A stretch of 59,237 nt of DNA from Intestinimonas massiliensis (ex Afouda et al. 2020) (GCF_900626285.1 NZ_LR131147.1:2867898-2927134); one strand, 5' to 3'. Positions 34,489 to 43,012 are shown, counted from the first letter of the stretch. Made by a program: numbers and translations. The notes: generated by a model not told the origin, from the letters alone.

Positions 34489-34517
34489 AAAAAACCGCCG
34501 GCTGGCGGCGGTTTTTT
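34489..34517 (-). terminator. Terminator after the 35-codon gene
   Basis: AAAAAACCGCC pairs with GGCGGTTTTTT around a 7-base loop. On the minus strand it begins at the stop codon of the small gene and lies ahead of prfB. Confidence 0.8.
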
Positions 34518-34623
34518 ATCGGCTGCTGGCTGACCAGCCCTGGTCGGCGCAGAAGATCAGGTCGTCGATGTCCCCCTTGGGGTCGGTGCGCTGTATCGTC
34601 TCGTCGGAATGGTGCGCTCTCAT
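34516..34623 (-). CDS. Small acidic protein of 35 residues
   Basis: A short frame starting MRAHHSDETIQRTDPKGDI has an excellent ribosome binding site (AAGGAGGAG, 5 bases before ATG) and ends exactly at an intrinsic terminator, marks of a real small gene. The sequence is acidic in the middle (DPKGDIDDL) with one Cys and one Trp and has no membrane segment. I do not recognise it. It lies between the tRNA promoter region and prfB. Confidence 0.6.
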   Translation of the reverse strand: MRAHHSDETIQRTDPKGDIDDLIFCADQGWSASSR

Positions 34624-34721
34624 GGAATCTCCTCCTTCTCGCGTGATGTACGTATCAGTATATGCTTCCTCCCGTGTGAAATGTGCGCGATTCCCGTCGC
34701 GGAAAAAACAGAAATTTTATC

Positions 34722-34750
34722 TTGACAATCACCTCCCAGTGTGGTATTCT
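34722..34750 (+). promoter_or_regulatory. Promoter of the tRNA-Leu/tRNA-fMet unit
   Basis: TTGACA, 17 bases, then TATTCT, about 40 bases upstream of tRNA-Leu. Confidence 0.8.
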
Positions 34751-34788
34751 AGTTGAGCACTTACGAGACGAGACTGGAAGCCCTCCAC

Positions 34789-34875
34789 GCCGGAGTGGCG
34801 GAATTGGCAGACGCCCGGGACTTAAAATCCCGTGGGAGTGATCCCGTGCCGGTTCGATCCCGGTCTCCGGCACCA
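34789..34875 (+). tRNA. tRNA-Leu (anticodon TAA)
   Basis: An 87-base class II tRNA: acceptor GCCGGAG pairs with CTCCGGC, the anticodon loop CTTAAAA gives UAA, the variable arm is long and CCA is encoded. It reads UUA codons. Confidence 0.97.
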
Positions 34876-34878
34876 TAT

Positions 34879-34955
<77 letters not shown>

Positions 34956-34986
34956 CATTGTGCGACCAAAAAAGATATCGCACCGG

Positions 34987-35021
34987 AAAACCCCGAAGCC
35001 GCAACGGTTTCGGGGTTTTTT
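34987..35021 (+). terminator. Terminator of the tRNA unit
   Basis: AAAACCCCGAA pairs with TTCGGGGTTTT around an inner CCG/CGG stem, followed by TTTTTT. The DNA becomes visibly more AT-rich beyond it. Confidence 0.85.
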
Positions 35022-35174
35022 CGCGTCCATTTTTGACTGCACGAAAAAAAGATATCTTCCCACCTCTTCCACGTGCGGTGAGGACTTGAACTAAAACTGA
35101 GGGCTTTTGCGCCCAATTTTGAGTGAGCAACACGGAAAAATTTCTGTTTCTTCGAAAATTATTTTGTTAAATTT

Positions 35175-35219
35175 TTGTGAACAAAGTGGTTTGTGCTAAA
35201 ATGTAGTACAAACCACTTT
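35175..35219 (+). promoter_or_regulatory. ICE leading promoter inside a perfect inverted repeat
   Basis: TTGTGA, 16 bases, then TGCTAAAAT (extended -10, 35194-35202). A perfect 12-bp inverted repeat (35183-35194 and 35208-35219) flanks the -10 box, so a dimeric repressor could silence the accessory operon. Confidence 0.65.
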
Positions 35220-35236
35220 TCTATTCCACACATCTT

Positions 35237-35271
35237 GGCCGTCACTTTTTTAAGGTGACGGCCTTTTTTTT
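35237..35271 (+). terminator. Terminator between ICE promoter and first gene
   Basis: GGCCGTCAC pairs with GTGACGGCC, followed by eight T. It lies downstream of the promoter and ahead of the first gene (35326), which suggests attenuation or antitermination control. Confidence 0.85.
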
Positions 35272-35325
35272 CAGATAAAATCAAAATGAGAGCCCAAAGG
35301 GCATTACGCACAGGAGGAAATTAAC

Positions 35326-36000
35326 TTGGATCGAAAACAGTATTTTGAAGAACTACATATTGCGCTCACGCGGGAGGGTTTCACCTCCCAGCCTGAGCAG
35401 GACGAATTGCTTCCTGTGGAGTGGGATGGTCTCCCCCTCTGCCGGATTACAGCGGACGGAGGCGTTCGCTACTGGCAGGAGGATGTAGCGACGCCGGAAC
35501 GGGAACGAGCCTGTGAGCGAGCCACCGATCTGGCCTATACCGTGCGTGAGTACATGACGCTGCTGGAACAGGCTCCGCCCCTGCAAGCCCAAAGCCTGAC
35601 CGGTGACTACCGCCTGCTGGCTGACTTCAACGGAGCCGTGCTGGCTGCCCATCCCACCCGGCTTGGCGTCCAATTCGTCACATGGAACTGGAGCTTCGAC
35701 CGCACAGGTCTCAATCAGGGCAACTACTTTCAGGAAAACTATGTAGGTGCCAAGCAGGACTTCGCCATCCGCGCCGGCCTCATTTCCAAACAGCAAATCT
35801 TCAATCAGGAGCAGCTTATCGAAATCTACCGGTGCTGCTCTGACACCTTAGACGCTGGCTTTGACTTGACTGCCAAGCAGGAAAAGTGCATCCGGGGCGT
35901 TCAGGAGCAGATTGCCACTGCAGCTCCCGATGCTCTGGATCGCATAAGAGAACAGGAGCAGCCCCCCATGGAACCCTACAGTCAGGAACCGATCATGTAA
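35326..36000 (+). CDS. ICE accessory protein of unknown function
   Basis: The 224-residue soluble protein starts with TTG, 8 bases after AGGAGG. The central part (QFVTWNWSFDRTGLNQGNYF, then DFAIRAGLISKQQIFNQEQL) recalls hypothetical proteins often seen at the head of clostridial conjugative elements, but no domain name is certain. There is no signal peptide or membrane segment. It ends EPYSQEPIM, a weak echo of the Met-rich tails of its neighbours. It lies between two terminators, so it can be expressed on its own. Confidence 0.7.
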   Translation: MDRKQYFEELHIALTREGFTSQPEQDELLPVEWDGLPLCRITADGGVRYWQEDVATPERERACERATDLAYTVREYMTLLEQAPPLQAQSLTGDYRLLADFNGAVLAAHPTRLGVQFVTWNWSFDRTGLNQGNYFQENYVGAKQDFAIRAGLISKQQIFNQEQLIEIYRCCSDTLDAGFDLTAKQEKCIRGVQEQIATAAPDALDRIREQEQPPMEPYSQEPIM

Positions 36001-36009
36001 TATTCAGGT

Positions 36010-36045
36010 GTCGGAGTTTTAGAAATAAGACTCCGGCGCTTTTTT
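36010..36045 (+). terminator. Terminator after the first ICE gene
   Basis: GTCGGAGT pairs with ACTCCGGC (one G-U pair), followed by six T. Confidence 0.75.
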
Positions 36046-36076
36046 ATTGCCTTAAACCAGACAGGAGGATTGAAGA

Positions 36077-36520
36077 TTGGATCAAAACAACGAACAAAAA
36101 GCGCCACTGCGCATCAAAAATCTGGCTGAGTTGAAGCGCTATATCCGCCCTGGGACAGAGTTGGTGGCAACCAGCCATAGCAAGCACCCTGCCCTAGTCG
36201 GGCTTGTACGGGTGGTGACTGAGGTTCAGACCAACGCTTACTATTCCGTGGTCAAGGATCAGCCGACTCATCAGTATTCGACCTGTAATTACGGGAAGGG
36301 ATTCCGCTCTGATTTCGAAAAGGCATCCAACTATTTATTTGAGGGCACGACCATCAAAGTCCTTGACCGCAGAAGCGGTGATGGCAGCGTGCTGTACGAA
36401 ATGGAACTTTATCCGGGCGAATGCCTTATTCCCGGCCAGAAAAGCGATATGGAGGAGAATGAGGAAATCAGAGAAGACGGTTGCGAAATCAAGCAGGAAG
36501 GGATGAGTATGACCTTATGA
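36077..36520 (+). CDS. ICE accessory protein with GMSMTL tail
   Basis: A 147-residue soluble protein, TTG start 8 bases after AGGAGG. It has a compact beta-rich look (RIKNLAELKRYIRPGTELVATSH, TTIKVLDRRSG) and resembles small hypothetical proteins of conjugative transposons. The C-terminus EGMSMTL belongs to the tail motif shared by many neighbours. Its stop overlaps the next start (ATGA), so translation is coupled. Function unknown. Confidence 0.7.
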   Translation: MDQNNEQKAPLRIKNLAELKRYIRPGTELVATSHSKHPALVGLVRVVTEVQTNAYYSVVKDQPTHQYSTCNYGKGFRSDFEKASNYLFEGTTIKVLDRRSGDGSVLYEMELYPGECLIPGQKSDMEENEEIREDGCEIKQEGMSMTL

Positions 36521-37197
36521 CACGCTACTTCATGCGGGATACACCGCTGTGCCAGATGGAACAGCAGATGATGACCCCACCCTATTTCAAGCCCAGGGGG
36601 CATGGCCGATACTATCCCGGTTTCCAATATAGCAGAGATGACATGGAGTGCCCATACTGCGTGAACTTCAGACGCAATCATCCCTGCCCTTTGGAGCAGT
36701 GCGTCTGTCTGGATGAACGTATCGTGGCCGGTGCGATTGACCTCAACGAGTTTGTCAGGGATTGCTTCTTCCCTGAAGCGGGAGTGCAGCTTCAGGCCCG
36801 CTTAGAGAGGAGTTTCAATGGCTGCTCCATTGGATTTTTCCTGAGCGATAGTCATCGGGAGCGTTGGCAGCACTGGCGTGCGCGCTGGTATCGAATGTCA
36901 GGCCGTAATCTGGCCGCGCTGTTTCTCCTCACGGCGTATGAGGATATCTGGCGCAGGATGATCTGGAAGTTTGATGCCAGCGGATTTGACTTCCAGTCCA
37001 TCCAGCTTTCCGGCATCCAGCCGGAACTGTACAGTGTTTATCAGGCGGCCAAAGCCATCTCGACCGGCAGCCGCAATATCACTCTTGCCGATCTCGCATC
37101 CCCCGAATTGGTCACAGATGAGGCGTTCCACCTGATTGTCTGCGCTCTGCTTCTGGCCAAGTACGGAGATGCGATTTTGAATTTTGAAGGAAAGTAA
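36517..37197 (+). CDS. ICE accessory protein with Cys-rich zinc-type motif
   Basis: A 226-residue protein whose residues ~46-70 contain CPYCVNFRRNHPCPLEQCVC, a likely zinc-binding knuckle, followed by an all-helical region (DLNEFVRDCFFPEAG, RNLAALFLLTAYEDIWRRMIW). The ATG at 36517 overlaps the stop of the preceding gene. It does not carry the shared Gly/Met tail. Function unknown; the order suggests it is produced with its tagged upstream neighbour. Confidence 0.7.
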   Translation: MTRYFMRDTPLCQMEQQMMTPPYFKPRGHGRYYPGFQYSRDDMECPYCVNFRRNHPCPLEQCVCLDERIVAGAIDLNEFVRDCFFPEAGVQLQARLERSFNGCSIGFFLSDSHRERWQHWRARWYRMSGRNLAALFLLTAYEDIWRRMIWKFDASGFDFQSIQLSGIQPELYSVYQAAKAISTGSRNITLADLASPELVTDEAFHLIVCALLLAKYGDAILNFEGK

Positions 37198-37208
37198 GGT
37201 GATGCAAT

Positions 37209-38411
37209 GTGATGATGGAAGCAGTTCTGAGCAACGCCGACCACCCGGAATACGGTGTTGCGACAATCCCTCTTCCCATTCCCAGAAATCAATACGACCA
37301 CTGCGTTGCGCTGTTGGAGGCACTGGAGATCGGCAATGTCTCTGAAGCCGACTGCCGCTTGGACTCGCTCGACAGTGCCTGGCCTGTGCTGAATCGGCTG
37401 GTATGCACCAAGGTCAACCTTGATGAGTTGGACTATCTGGCAAAGCGGCTGGACAGCTTTGATGTGGGCGAGTTTTCGCAATTTCAGGCGATGGCTGAAA
37501 AACTGAATCTCACCAGCATGAAGGATCTCATCAACCTGACCTTTTGTTGTCAGCAGGCAACGGTGATTACAGACTTCACAAATTTAAAGGAAATTGGCCG
37601 TGACCACTACATGAACATCCACGGCGGCTGTGCAAGCATGGAAGAATTGGAGCAGTTGGACGGAGAGGAAACCGCCATTCTGTTGATTGAGGACAATGAG
37701 GGAACCATAACCCGCTATGGCGTGGTCTATGACAACGGTATGCAGCTTTCACAGCTCTATGATGGGAAGCACCTGCCCTGCTATCACTATGAGGCCGATA
37801 TGACTGCCGTCGGAATATCCTCTTGGCAGGAACCGGAGAATAGCAAGAATGTCACCTGGGTCTACCTCCCCGCGTCCAAAGGACAAATTGAGCGTGCCAT
37901 GCAGCGTTCCGGCATTACCGATCCAAAGGATATGTGTCTCTGGATAGCCGACAGCGCATTTCCGGAGGAAGTGGATGTGGCACTGGACTTCCGGTGTGAT
38001 AACATCCACGAACTCAATGAGCTGGCGCTGGCTGTGGAGAAGTTTTCGATTCTTGACCGCAAGAAACTGGGGGCGGCAGTAAGCATGGCCAAGCCGGAAA
38101 AAGCCAGCCAGATCCGCCGTCTGGCGGAAAACATGGATCTGTTTGAATTCGCCCCTGGTGCGCACACCCCTGCGGAATACGGAAAATACATGATCCAGAA
38201 ATCCGGCCATTTTGAGTATGACCCCACTCTGGACGAGTTTTATGACTACGAGCGGTATGGTCTGCAGCACATGGATCATCAGTCTGGCGTGTTTACCGAC
38301 TACGGCTATATCGCCTATGTCGGCACAGTAAATCTGGAGGAACTGATGGCGGAAGATCCGATAGGACAGCACCAGCGTGAACAGGGGATTCAGATGGGAG
38401 GTATGGCATGA
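37209..38411 (+). CDS. ArdA-like antirestriction protein with MGGMA tail
   Basis: The protein (400 residues from GTG at 37209; the ATG at 37215 is also possible) has segments typical of the ArdA-related family of conjugative transposons: NLDELDYLAKRLDSFD, MKDLINLTFCCQQATVI and a C-terminal FTDYGYIAYVG block. ArdA mimics B-DNA and blocks type I restriction enzymes, protecting incoming DNA in a new host. This protein is rich in Asp/Glu, as expected of a DNA mimic. It ends QMGGMA and overlaps the next gene (ATGA). Antirestriction activity is inferred. Confidence 0.65.
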   Translation: MMMEAVLSNADHPEYGVATIPLPIPRNQYDHCVALLEALEIGNVSEADCRLDSLDSAWPVLNRLVCTKVNLDELDYLAKRLDSFDVGEFSQFQAMAEKLNLTSMKDLINLTFCCQQATVITDFTNLKEIGRDHYMNIHGGCASMEELEQLDGEETAILLIEDNEGTITRYGVVYDNGMQLSQLYDGKHLPCYHYEADMTAVGISSWQEPENSKNVTWVYLPASKGQIERAMQRSGITDPKDMCLWIADSAFPEEVDVALDFRCDNIHELNELALAVEKFSILDRKKLGAAVSMAKPEKASQIRRLAENMDLFEFAPGAHTPAEYGKYMIQKSGHFEYDPTLDEFYDYERYGLQHMDHQSGVFTDYGYIAYVGTVNLEELMAEDPIGQHQREQGIQMGGMA

Positions 38412-39529
38412 TCCAACTCTTCATGAAGCGAAGTGGGAGTCCTGTTATTATCCCGCTCAATTTTCCCGCATCTCATGGCGCTATGACAGAAGCGTACAGC
38501 CAACTTGAACAAGCTAACAGAACAGGAAAAACAGAGATCGTTGAGATCAAAAGTGTGATTGCCAATCTGCCGTCATATCTCGGCGGACTCGACCCTGATT
38601 CCAGAACGCAGCTTGCACAGCTGAATCTGCTTTCGAGCATCATTGCCAAAATGGACTCTCGTGAACGAAACATCTATGCCGGCGCCTTGGATTGCAGCAG
38701 TATCAATGATCTGAATGATGTGATTCGTGTGGCAGAACAGGTGTCGGACTACATCCTCATTCCCAATGTCAATTCAGATGTGGCACTTGGCCGTTATGTC
38801 GCTGTTGCCGGTCAGATTCAGGGTGATCCCAGATTCCCCGAAGCGGCTTGGCCCTACCTGGACTTTGCAAAAATCGGCGCAGAATACTATGCCGAGCATG
38901 GTGGTGCATACACCTATGCCGGTTATGTGCTTCTCAAGCGGGATGCTGAATTCGTCAGAGAGAAAACGGTGAAGATCCGGCTTGACCTCTCCTCCTCCCA
39001 AGCGCAAGCGAGTGTATCTCTTCCAGCATTGAAGGAGGAACTGGAGCGAGTAAAAAAATTGCTGGGGATTGATTGTTTTGCAGAGGCCGAAATTACCAAG
39101 GTTTCATTTGCTGTTCCCAATTTGAACGAGTATATTCCCACCACGGGTGTATGCCTGGAAGACGCAAACGAATTGGCTTGGGCTATCGAGGGGATGCAGC
39201 TTGAAGACGGTGAGCTGATGAAATACCTGTCGGTTCTTTCTGTGGAACAGCCGGAAACTATGCAGGATGCTCTTCGATACGCCATGAATCTGGACGACTA
39301 TGAGCGCATTCCCGAGGACACTTATGAATATGGCCGAACCGTCTTACGGCGCATTGGCGCTGATGATGAGCTAATCGATACCATCGACGGGTATATGGAT
39401 TTTGAGAAGCTGGGTGAGGATACCATGATGGAGGACGGCGTCCGGCGAACTGAGTTCGGACTGATCCGCCGATGCAGCAGCCCCTTTTCTGAGGAAACGC
39501 AGGCGATGGAGATGGGAGGTCTTTCCTAA
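38408..39529 (+). CDS. ArdA-related ICE accessory protein with MGGLS tail
   Basis: The 373-residue protein is built like its neighbours at 37209 and 43612: repeated acidic helical blocks (CSSINDLNDVIRVAEQVSDY, CLEDANELAWAIEGMQLEDG, MQDALRYAMNLDDYERIPED), each matching the ArdA-type 'NELA...L' unit, and a C-terminal YGRTVLRRIGADDELIDTIDGY block. It ends QAMEMGGLS. Translation is coupled on both sides (ATGA upstream, TAATG downstream). It is probably a paralogue in an antirestriction array; the target is unknown. Confidence 0.6.
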   Translation: MIQLFMKRSGSPVIIPLNFPASHGAMTEAYSQLEQANRTGKTEIVEIKSVIANLPSYLGGLDPDSRTQLAQLNLLSSIIAKMDSRERNIYAGALDCSSINDLNDVIRVAEQVSDYILIPNVNSDVALGRYVAVAGQIQGDPRFPEAAWPYLDFAKIGAEYYAEHGGAYTYAGYVLLKRDAEFVREKTVKIRLDLSSSQAQASVSLPALKEELERVKKLLGIDCFAEAEITKVSFAVPNLNEYIPTTGVCLEDANELAWAIEGMQLEDGELMKYLSVLSVEQPETMQDALRYAMNLDDYERIPEDTYEYGRTVLRRIGADDELIDTIDGYMDFEKLGEDTMMEDGVRRTEFGLIRRCSSPFSEETQAMEMGGLS

Positions 39530-40266
39530 TGACCCGCAAAACCGATCTGCTCCGCGTAAAGCTGGTGGCGCATACCCTCCTCGATGTACAGATCCAGAAG
39601 ACATCTTTCTCTCCGGTGATCGTCAGCCACCCCTTCACGAACTCCGGAATCTCCGCGCTTCGGAATGAGGATGGGAGCCTCTCCATGGTCGACCTAATCA
39701 ATAATTCGGATGACTGCACAAGGTGGCGCAGAAAGGTTGGGGAGCAGATCGACAGCGCCGAAAATGTTCATCAGATTTTCGCACTGCTCAACCCACCCTA
39801 TTATCTGACTTTTATCAAGTTTGCCGCCTCTGCTCTCTCGGAGCAGGATCTGGGGCAGCTCTTATCTACCGCCTGGACCCAGGAGGAATGCCCCAATCAG
39901 GACTGCAATGTGAGCAAACAAGAACTGGTAGCCTTGTTCAGATCCGTCTCTCCGGAGTCCCTGATGGATGAGGAGGAGTGCACCGCACATCAGGCACTGG
40001 AGGATACGGTAACGGTTTATCGGGGTGTTACCTGTTACAACGCCAAAAATATCAGGGCGTTGTCCTGGACACTGGATCGGAAAACGGCGGACTGGTTCGC
40101 CCACCGCTTCGGTGAGGAGGGAACGGTGTATGAGGCGCAGATTCGGAAGGAACACATCCTGGCCCTGTTTACCGGCAGGAACGAAAGCGAGGTCATCGTA
40201 GACCCGCGGCACCTGGAACAGATCATGGAGTCCCCGGAGCCGGGGTTTGATATGCAGATGACCTGA
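39529..40266 (+). CDS. Candidate mono-ADP-ribosyltransferase with MQMT tail
   Basis: The C-terminal half of this 245-residue protein has the order of motifs of R-S-E type ADP-ribosyltransferases. VTVYRGV (Arg165) is followed by RALSWTLDRKTADWFAHRF (Ser179 in an STS-like strand, with the usual following helix) and GRNESEVIVDP (E219-S-E221, the ExE pair). Residues 1-150 are a distinct helical region. Phages and mobile elements use such enzymes to modify host proteins. No signal peptide is present, so it would act inside the producing cell or a recipient. It ends FDMQMT. The assignment rests on motif pattern only. Confidence 0.5.
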   Translation: MTRKTDLLRVKLVAHTLLDVQIQKTSFSPVIVSHPFTNSGISALRNEDGSLSMVDLINNSDDCTRWRRKVGEQIDSAENVHQIFALLNPPYYLTFIKFAASALSEQDLGQLLSTAWTQEECPNQDCNVSKQELVALFRSVSPESLMDEEECTAHQALEDTVTVYRGVTCYNAKNIRALSWTLDRKTADWFAHRFGEEGTVYEAQIRKEHILALFTGRNESEVIVDPRHLEQIMESPEPGFDMQMT

Positions 40267-40298
40267 ACAACATTATCTGATGATCGGGAGGAATGTAA

Positions 40299-40451
40299 AT
40301 GAAGAAGAAAATCATGATTACGGTGGCATCCCTGGCAGCATTGGGAGCCACCATCGCCGGTTATCTCCACTTCTCCGGCAGGACGACTTTTGGCCATGGC
40401 TATTTCCCCCACGGTGTGGTATGTTGTGTACTTACCAGAGGAAGGAGGTGA
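40299..40451 (+). CDS. Small membrane protein of 50 residues
   Basis: A short frame begins MKKKIMITVASLAALGATIA, with a single membrane segment or uncleaved signal followed by a Gly/His-rich stretch and a basic end. GGAGG lies 7 bases before the ATG, better than for many neighbours. It stops 5 bases before the next gene, whose ribosome binding site lies in its last codons. Function unknown. Confidence 0.5.
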   Translation: MKKKIMITVASLAALGATIAGYLHFSGRTTFGHGYFPHGVVCCVLTRGRR

Positions 40452-40456
40452 AACCC

Positions 40457-41503
40457 ATGAACCAACACGCAGCGAGAACAAGTGAAAACGGAGTCCTGTT
40501 GAGGCCCGCTTCCCTTGAGGAAGCGGGCCTTTTCTATTCGGAACCGGATGAGGAGCAGGACAAGTCGCTTGGGACAGTAGGCCATATCCGTATGGATTTC
40601 GGCCACAACGGGAAGGAGTTCTGGCATACCTGGTGGCCCCACAACGAGGATCAGCTCAACACCCCGGAGTTTAAGGATGAACTGCAAACCATCGTGGATA
40701 CCCTTCGGACGGATGGGCCGCTGAAAGATCTGACGGCGATGCGCAGCTTCTGTGCCCAGAACGGCGGAGCCATCACCAGAGATGGGCGCAGCTTCGGCTA
40801 CGTGGTGGAGACAGGCCGCTACCGCTACTGTCTGCGCTGCACCCCCAGTCCCGGCGATTACCAGGGATGCCTGTACTGCTATGATAAGCAGCAGCAGGAA
40901 CTGGCCCATCAGGAAAAGCTGGTAGGCCGGGTGACCTTTGCAGATGGCACCAAGCAGGAGTTTACAGACCCACAGCAGTATCTCCGAACCATCAGAGAGG
41001 AACTGCCGTACCGCAATACGACAGGATTCCGGTATGAAACCCTTACCGAGAGCCCGCAGGTCAAAAAGGCTGTGGATGATATCATCCTGGGTTTTGCCGG
41101 CGAGGAAAATCCCAAGCGAGTATGCGATTATGGCCTGACGGAGAAGGGGGCGCAGATGCTTCGGGATGCAGCAGACCCCTCCCTCCCCCACACCTACGCC
41201 TGGTTTGTGCTGACAGACTACAACACCGCCCAGGAGCAGCTTTTCTGTGAGCTGACATTGGAGGAGGCGATCCAGATCTACCAGAACAGTGACACCCTGG
41301 AGAAACGCCTCGGCGTCACCAAGGATTCCATCGCAACTGTGGATATCGTCCACATGGCAGGTGGGGATCAGAGATTCTTTACAGACTATCAGAAGCTGGA
41401 AAGCTTCAAGACGGATCCGGTCATTTACGAGGCGGTAGGTCAGCTGCATCAGGAGCTGGTACAGAGCAGCTCCGCACAAAATATGAATATGGGGGGTACG
41501 TGA
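40457..41503 (+). CDS. YodL domain ICE accessory protein with MNMGGT tail
   Basis: A 348-residue protein with AAGGAGGTG before its ATG. The last ~110 residues match the YodL domain (ELTLEEAIQIYQNSDTLEKRLG, then DSIATVDIVHMAGGDQRFF and DPVIYEAVGQLHQEL), common in mobile-element accessory proteins. The N-terminal half has acidic patches and a small Cys cluster (CLRCTPSPGDYQGCLYCYD) that may bind zinc. It ends NMNMGGT. No enzymatic role is established for YodL. Confidence 0.75.
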   Translation: MNQHAARTSENGVLLRPASLEEAGLFYSEPDEEQDKSLGTVGHIRMDFGHNGKEFWHTWWPHNEDQLNTPEFKDELQTIVDTLRTDGPLKDLTAMRSFCAQNGGAITRDGRSFGYVVETGRYRYCLRCTPSPGDYQGCLYCYDKQQQELAHQEKLVGRVTFADGTKQEFTDPQQYLRTIREELPYRNTTGFRYETLTESPQVKKAVDDIILGFAGEENPKRVCDYGLTEKGAQMLRDAADPSLPHTYAWFVLTDYNTAQEQLFCELTLEEAIQIYQNSDTLEKRLGVTKDSIATVDIVHMAGGDQRFFTDYQKLESFKTDPVIYEAVGQLHQELVQSSSAQNMNMGGT

Positions 41504-41504
41504 A

Positions 41505-42479
41505 GTGACTGTGGAAAAGGAATGGCTGGACTTCCTGCGGGATCAATATCCCAAGGGGAGCCGTATCCGGCTTATCGAGATGAAAGGCGATCCCTACCCG
41601 ATTGCCCCTGGCAGTATGGGCACACTGGAAGACATCGATGATGCCGGACAGTTCCACGTCAAGTGGGATAACGGCAGCGGGCTTGCCTTAATCTTCGGCG
41701 AGGACCGCTTCAGGGTTCTGCCCCCGGAACCTCAGACGCTGAAGTTCTATATGCCACTCACAGCAACATTCCGCAGCTATGATAGTTGGGGTGACCCGAG
41801 CGATCAAGGTGAGGAGTTGGATGGGCGGGATCTCCGCAGGTATAAGGACAGCATCCGGAAAGCCCTGTTGGAGAACCGGATGCCGCAGGAGGCTACCCGG
41901 GGCCTGATGCACTGGTATGATAAGCAGGATGGTGTAGAGGCAAAAGTCCAGTCAGCGGTATTTGAGGTAGAAGACCGCGATGGGCAGCTCTGGGGCGTGG
42001 CAGAGTGTAAGGTAATTGAGGAACTTCTGCCGGAGGAAAAGGAAACCCTGGCCGAATACATTTCGGGCCAAGCCGCAGATGGTTGGGGCGAGGGCTTCGA
42101 GCAGTGCCCCATCGAACTGGACGAAGGAGAGCTCTATGTCAGCCTCTGGAATGTGGGCGACTGGAGTATTCAGACAGAGGTGGAGAGATTCTCGCCAGAC
42201 GCACAGACACGCCTACCAGACCTGTGCTGGTCGGTGCTGCCCAGCGACGGAACTCTGATCTGCATCAAACGTGGCGAGAGCGGATACTACGTGAGTGACT
42301 GGAATACGGACAGCCCAGAGCAAAATCGCTGTCTGGCCGATTACAACAACGAAAGGCGTGGCATTACACCCGCCCAGGAGCAGGCCATGCTTACCGGAAG
42401 TATATGTGGATGGAATGTGCCGGGAGCAGACCCCAAATGTTACGAATCACAGCAGCATGGTGGAATGACCATCAGCTAA
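41505..42479 (+). CDS. DUF4314 domain ICE accessory protein with GGMTIS tail
   Basis: Residues ~16-75 match DUF4314 (PKGSRIRLIEMKGDPYPIAP, then GTLEDIDDAGQFHVKWDNGS), a small beta-barrel domain of unknown role found on clostridial mobile elements. The rest is acidic and soluble (YISGQAADGWGEGFEQCPIE and a later PSDGTLICIKRGESG part). The start is GTG, 1 base after the previous stop. It ends HGGMTIS. Confidence 0.75.
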   Translation: MTVEKEWLDFLRDQYPKGSRIRLIEMKGDPYPIAPGSMGTLEDIDDAGQFHVKWDNGSGLALIFGEDRFRVLPPEPQTLKFYMPLTATFRSYDSWGDPSDQGEELDGRDLRRYKDSIRKALLENRMPQEATRGLMHWYDKQDGVEAKVQSAVFEVEDRDGQLWGVAECKVIEELLPEEKETLAEYISGQAADGWGEGFEQCPIELDEGELYVSLWNVGDWSIQTEVERFSPDAQTRLPDLCWSVLPSDGTLICIKRGESGYYVSDWNTDSPEQNRCLADYNNERRGITPAQEQAMLTGSICGWNVPGADPKCYESQQHGGMTIS

Positions 42480-42496
42480 AAGGAGATGGAACCGAT

Positions 42497-42970
42497 ATGA
42501 CACTTGAAATTACCGATATCTTTGGCAACCGTGTGGAACTGCAGCCAAGAGTGGAACTCTACTCCGTCCGCGACTTTATGGGCCAGGAAATGCCTGGCCT
42601 GGCCATTGCTCTGGATGAGATTGTGGACGAGCCCTATGGTATGGAACCCTATGCAACCCTTACAGTCTCCTTCGGGGAATTCATCGGGCTGAAAAACAGC
42701 GCCTACATCGACACCAACAACTGCCGCTTCGCGCAGCAGCTTCTGAACCAGGGAATCGCGGTGGATACCGGGCTGCGGAAATACAGCGGCTTCTGCGAAT
42801 ACCCGCTCTGGGGCTTCAAGCAGGAATTTCTGGAGGAGATCGGCGGTGAAAACTACGCCGAGTATTCCCGGTGTTATGACGCATACATGAAGGCGGTCGA
42901 GGAGCGGCTCAGCGCCGAGGAGAACTTTGACCCCACGGAACACACCCAGGGCGGAATGACCATGCAGTGA
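42497..42970 (+). CDS. DUF4313 domain ICE accessory protein with GGMTMQ tail
   Basis: A 157-residue protein matching DUF4313: VELYSVRDFMGQEMPGLAIA, then EPYATLTVSFGEF, AYIDTNNCRF and SGFCEYPLWGF. The function of the domain is unknown and it occurs mainly in conjugative transposons. The ATG at 42497 follows AAAGGAG; an upstream in-frame extension overlaps the previous gene and is rejected. It ends QGGMTMQ, the clearest form of the shared tail. Confidence 0.78.
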   Translation: MTLEITDIFGNRVELQPRVELYSVRDFMGQEMPGLAIALDEIVDEPYGMEPYATLTVSFGEFIGLKNSAYIDTNNCRFAQQLLNQGIAVDTGLRKYSGFCEYPLWGFKQEFLEEIGGENYAEYSRCYDAYMKAVEERLSAEENFDPTEHTQGGMTMQ

Positions 42971-43012
42971 TCATCCCGCCCCATTATTTTGCCCGAGCGA
43001 GGAGTGATTGCT

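Noticed and set aside
34969..35056. Direct repeat AAAAAAGATATC as ICE attachment site
   Set aside because: Both copies lie within 90 bases on the same side and flank the tRNA terminator; the other element end is not in the window.
35067..35090. tRNA-like TTCAAGTCC stretch (minus strand) as remnant tRNA/att core
   Set aside because: No acceptor or anticodon stem can be built around it.
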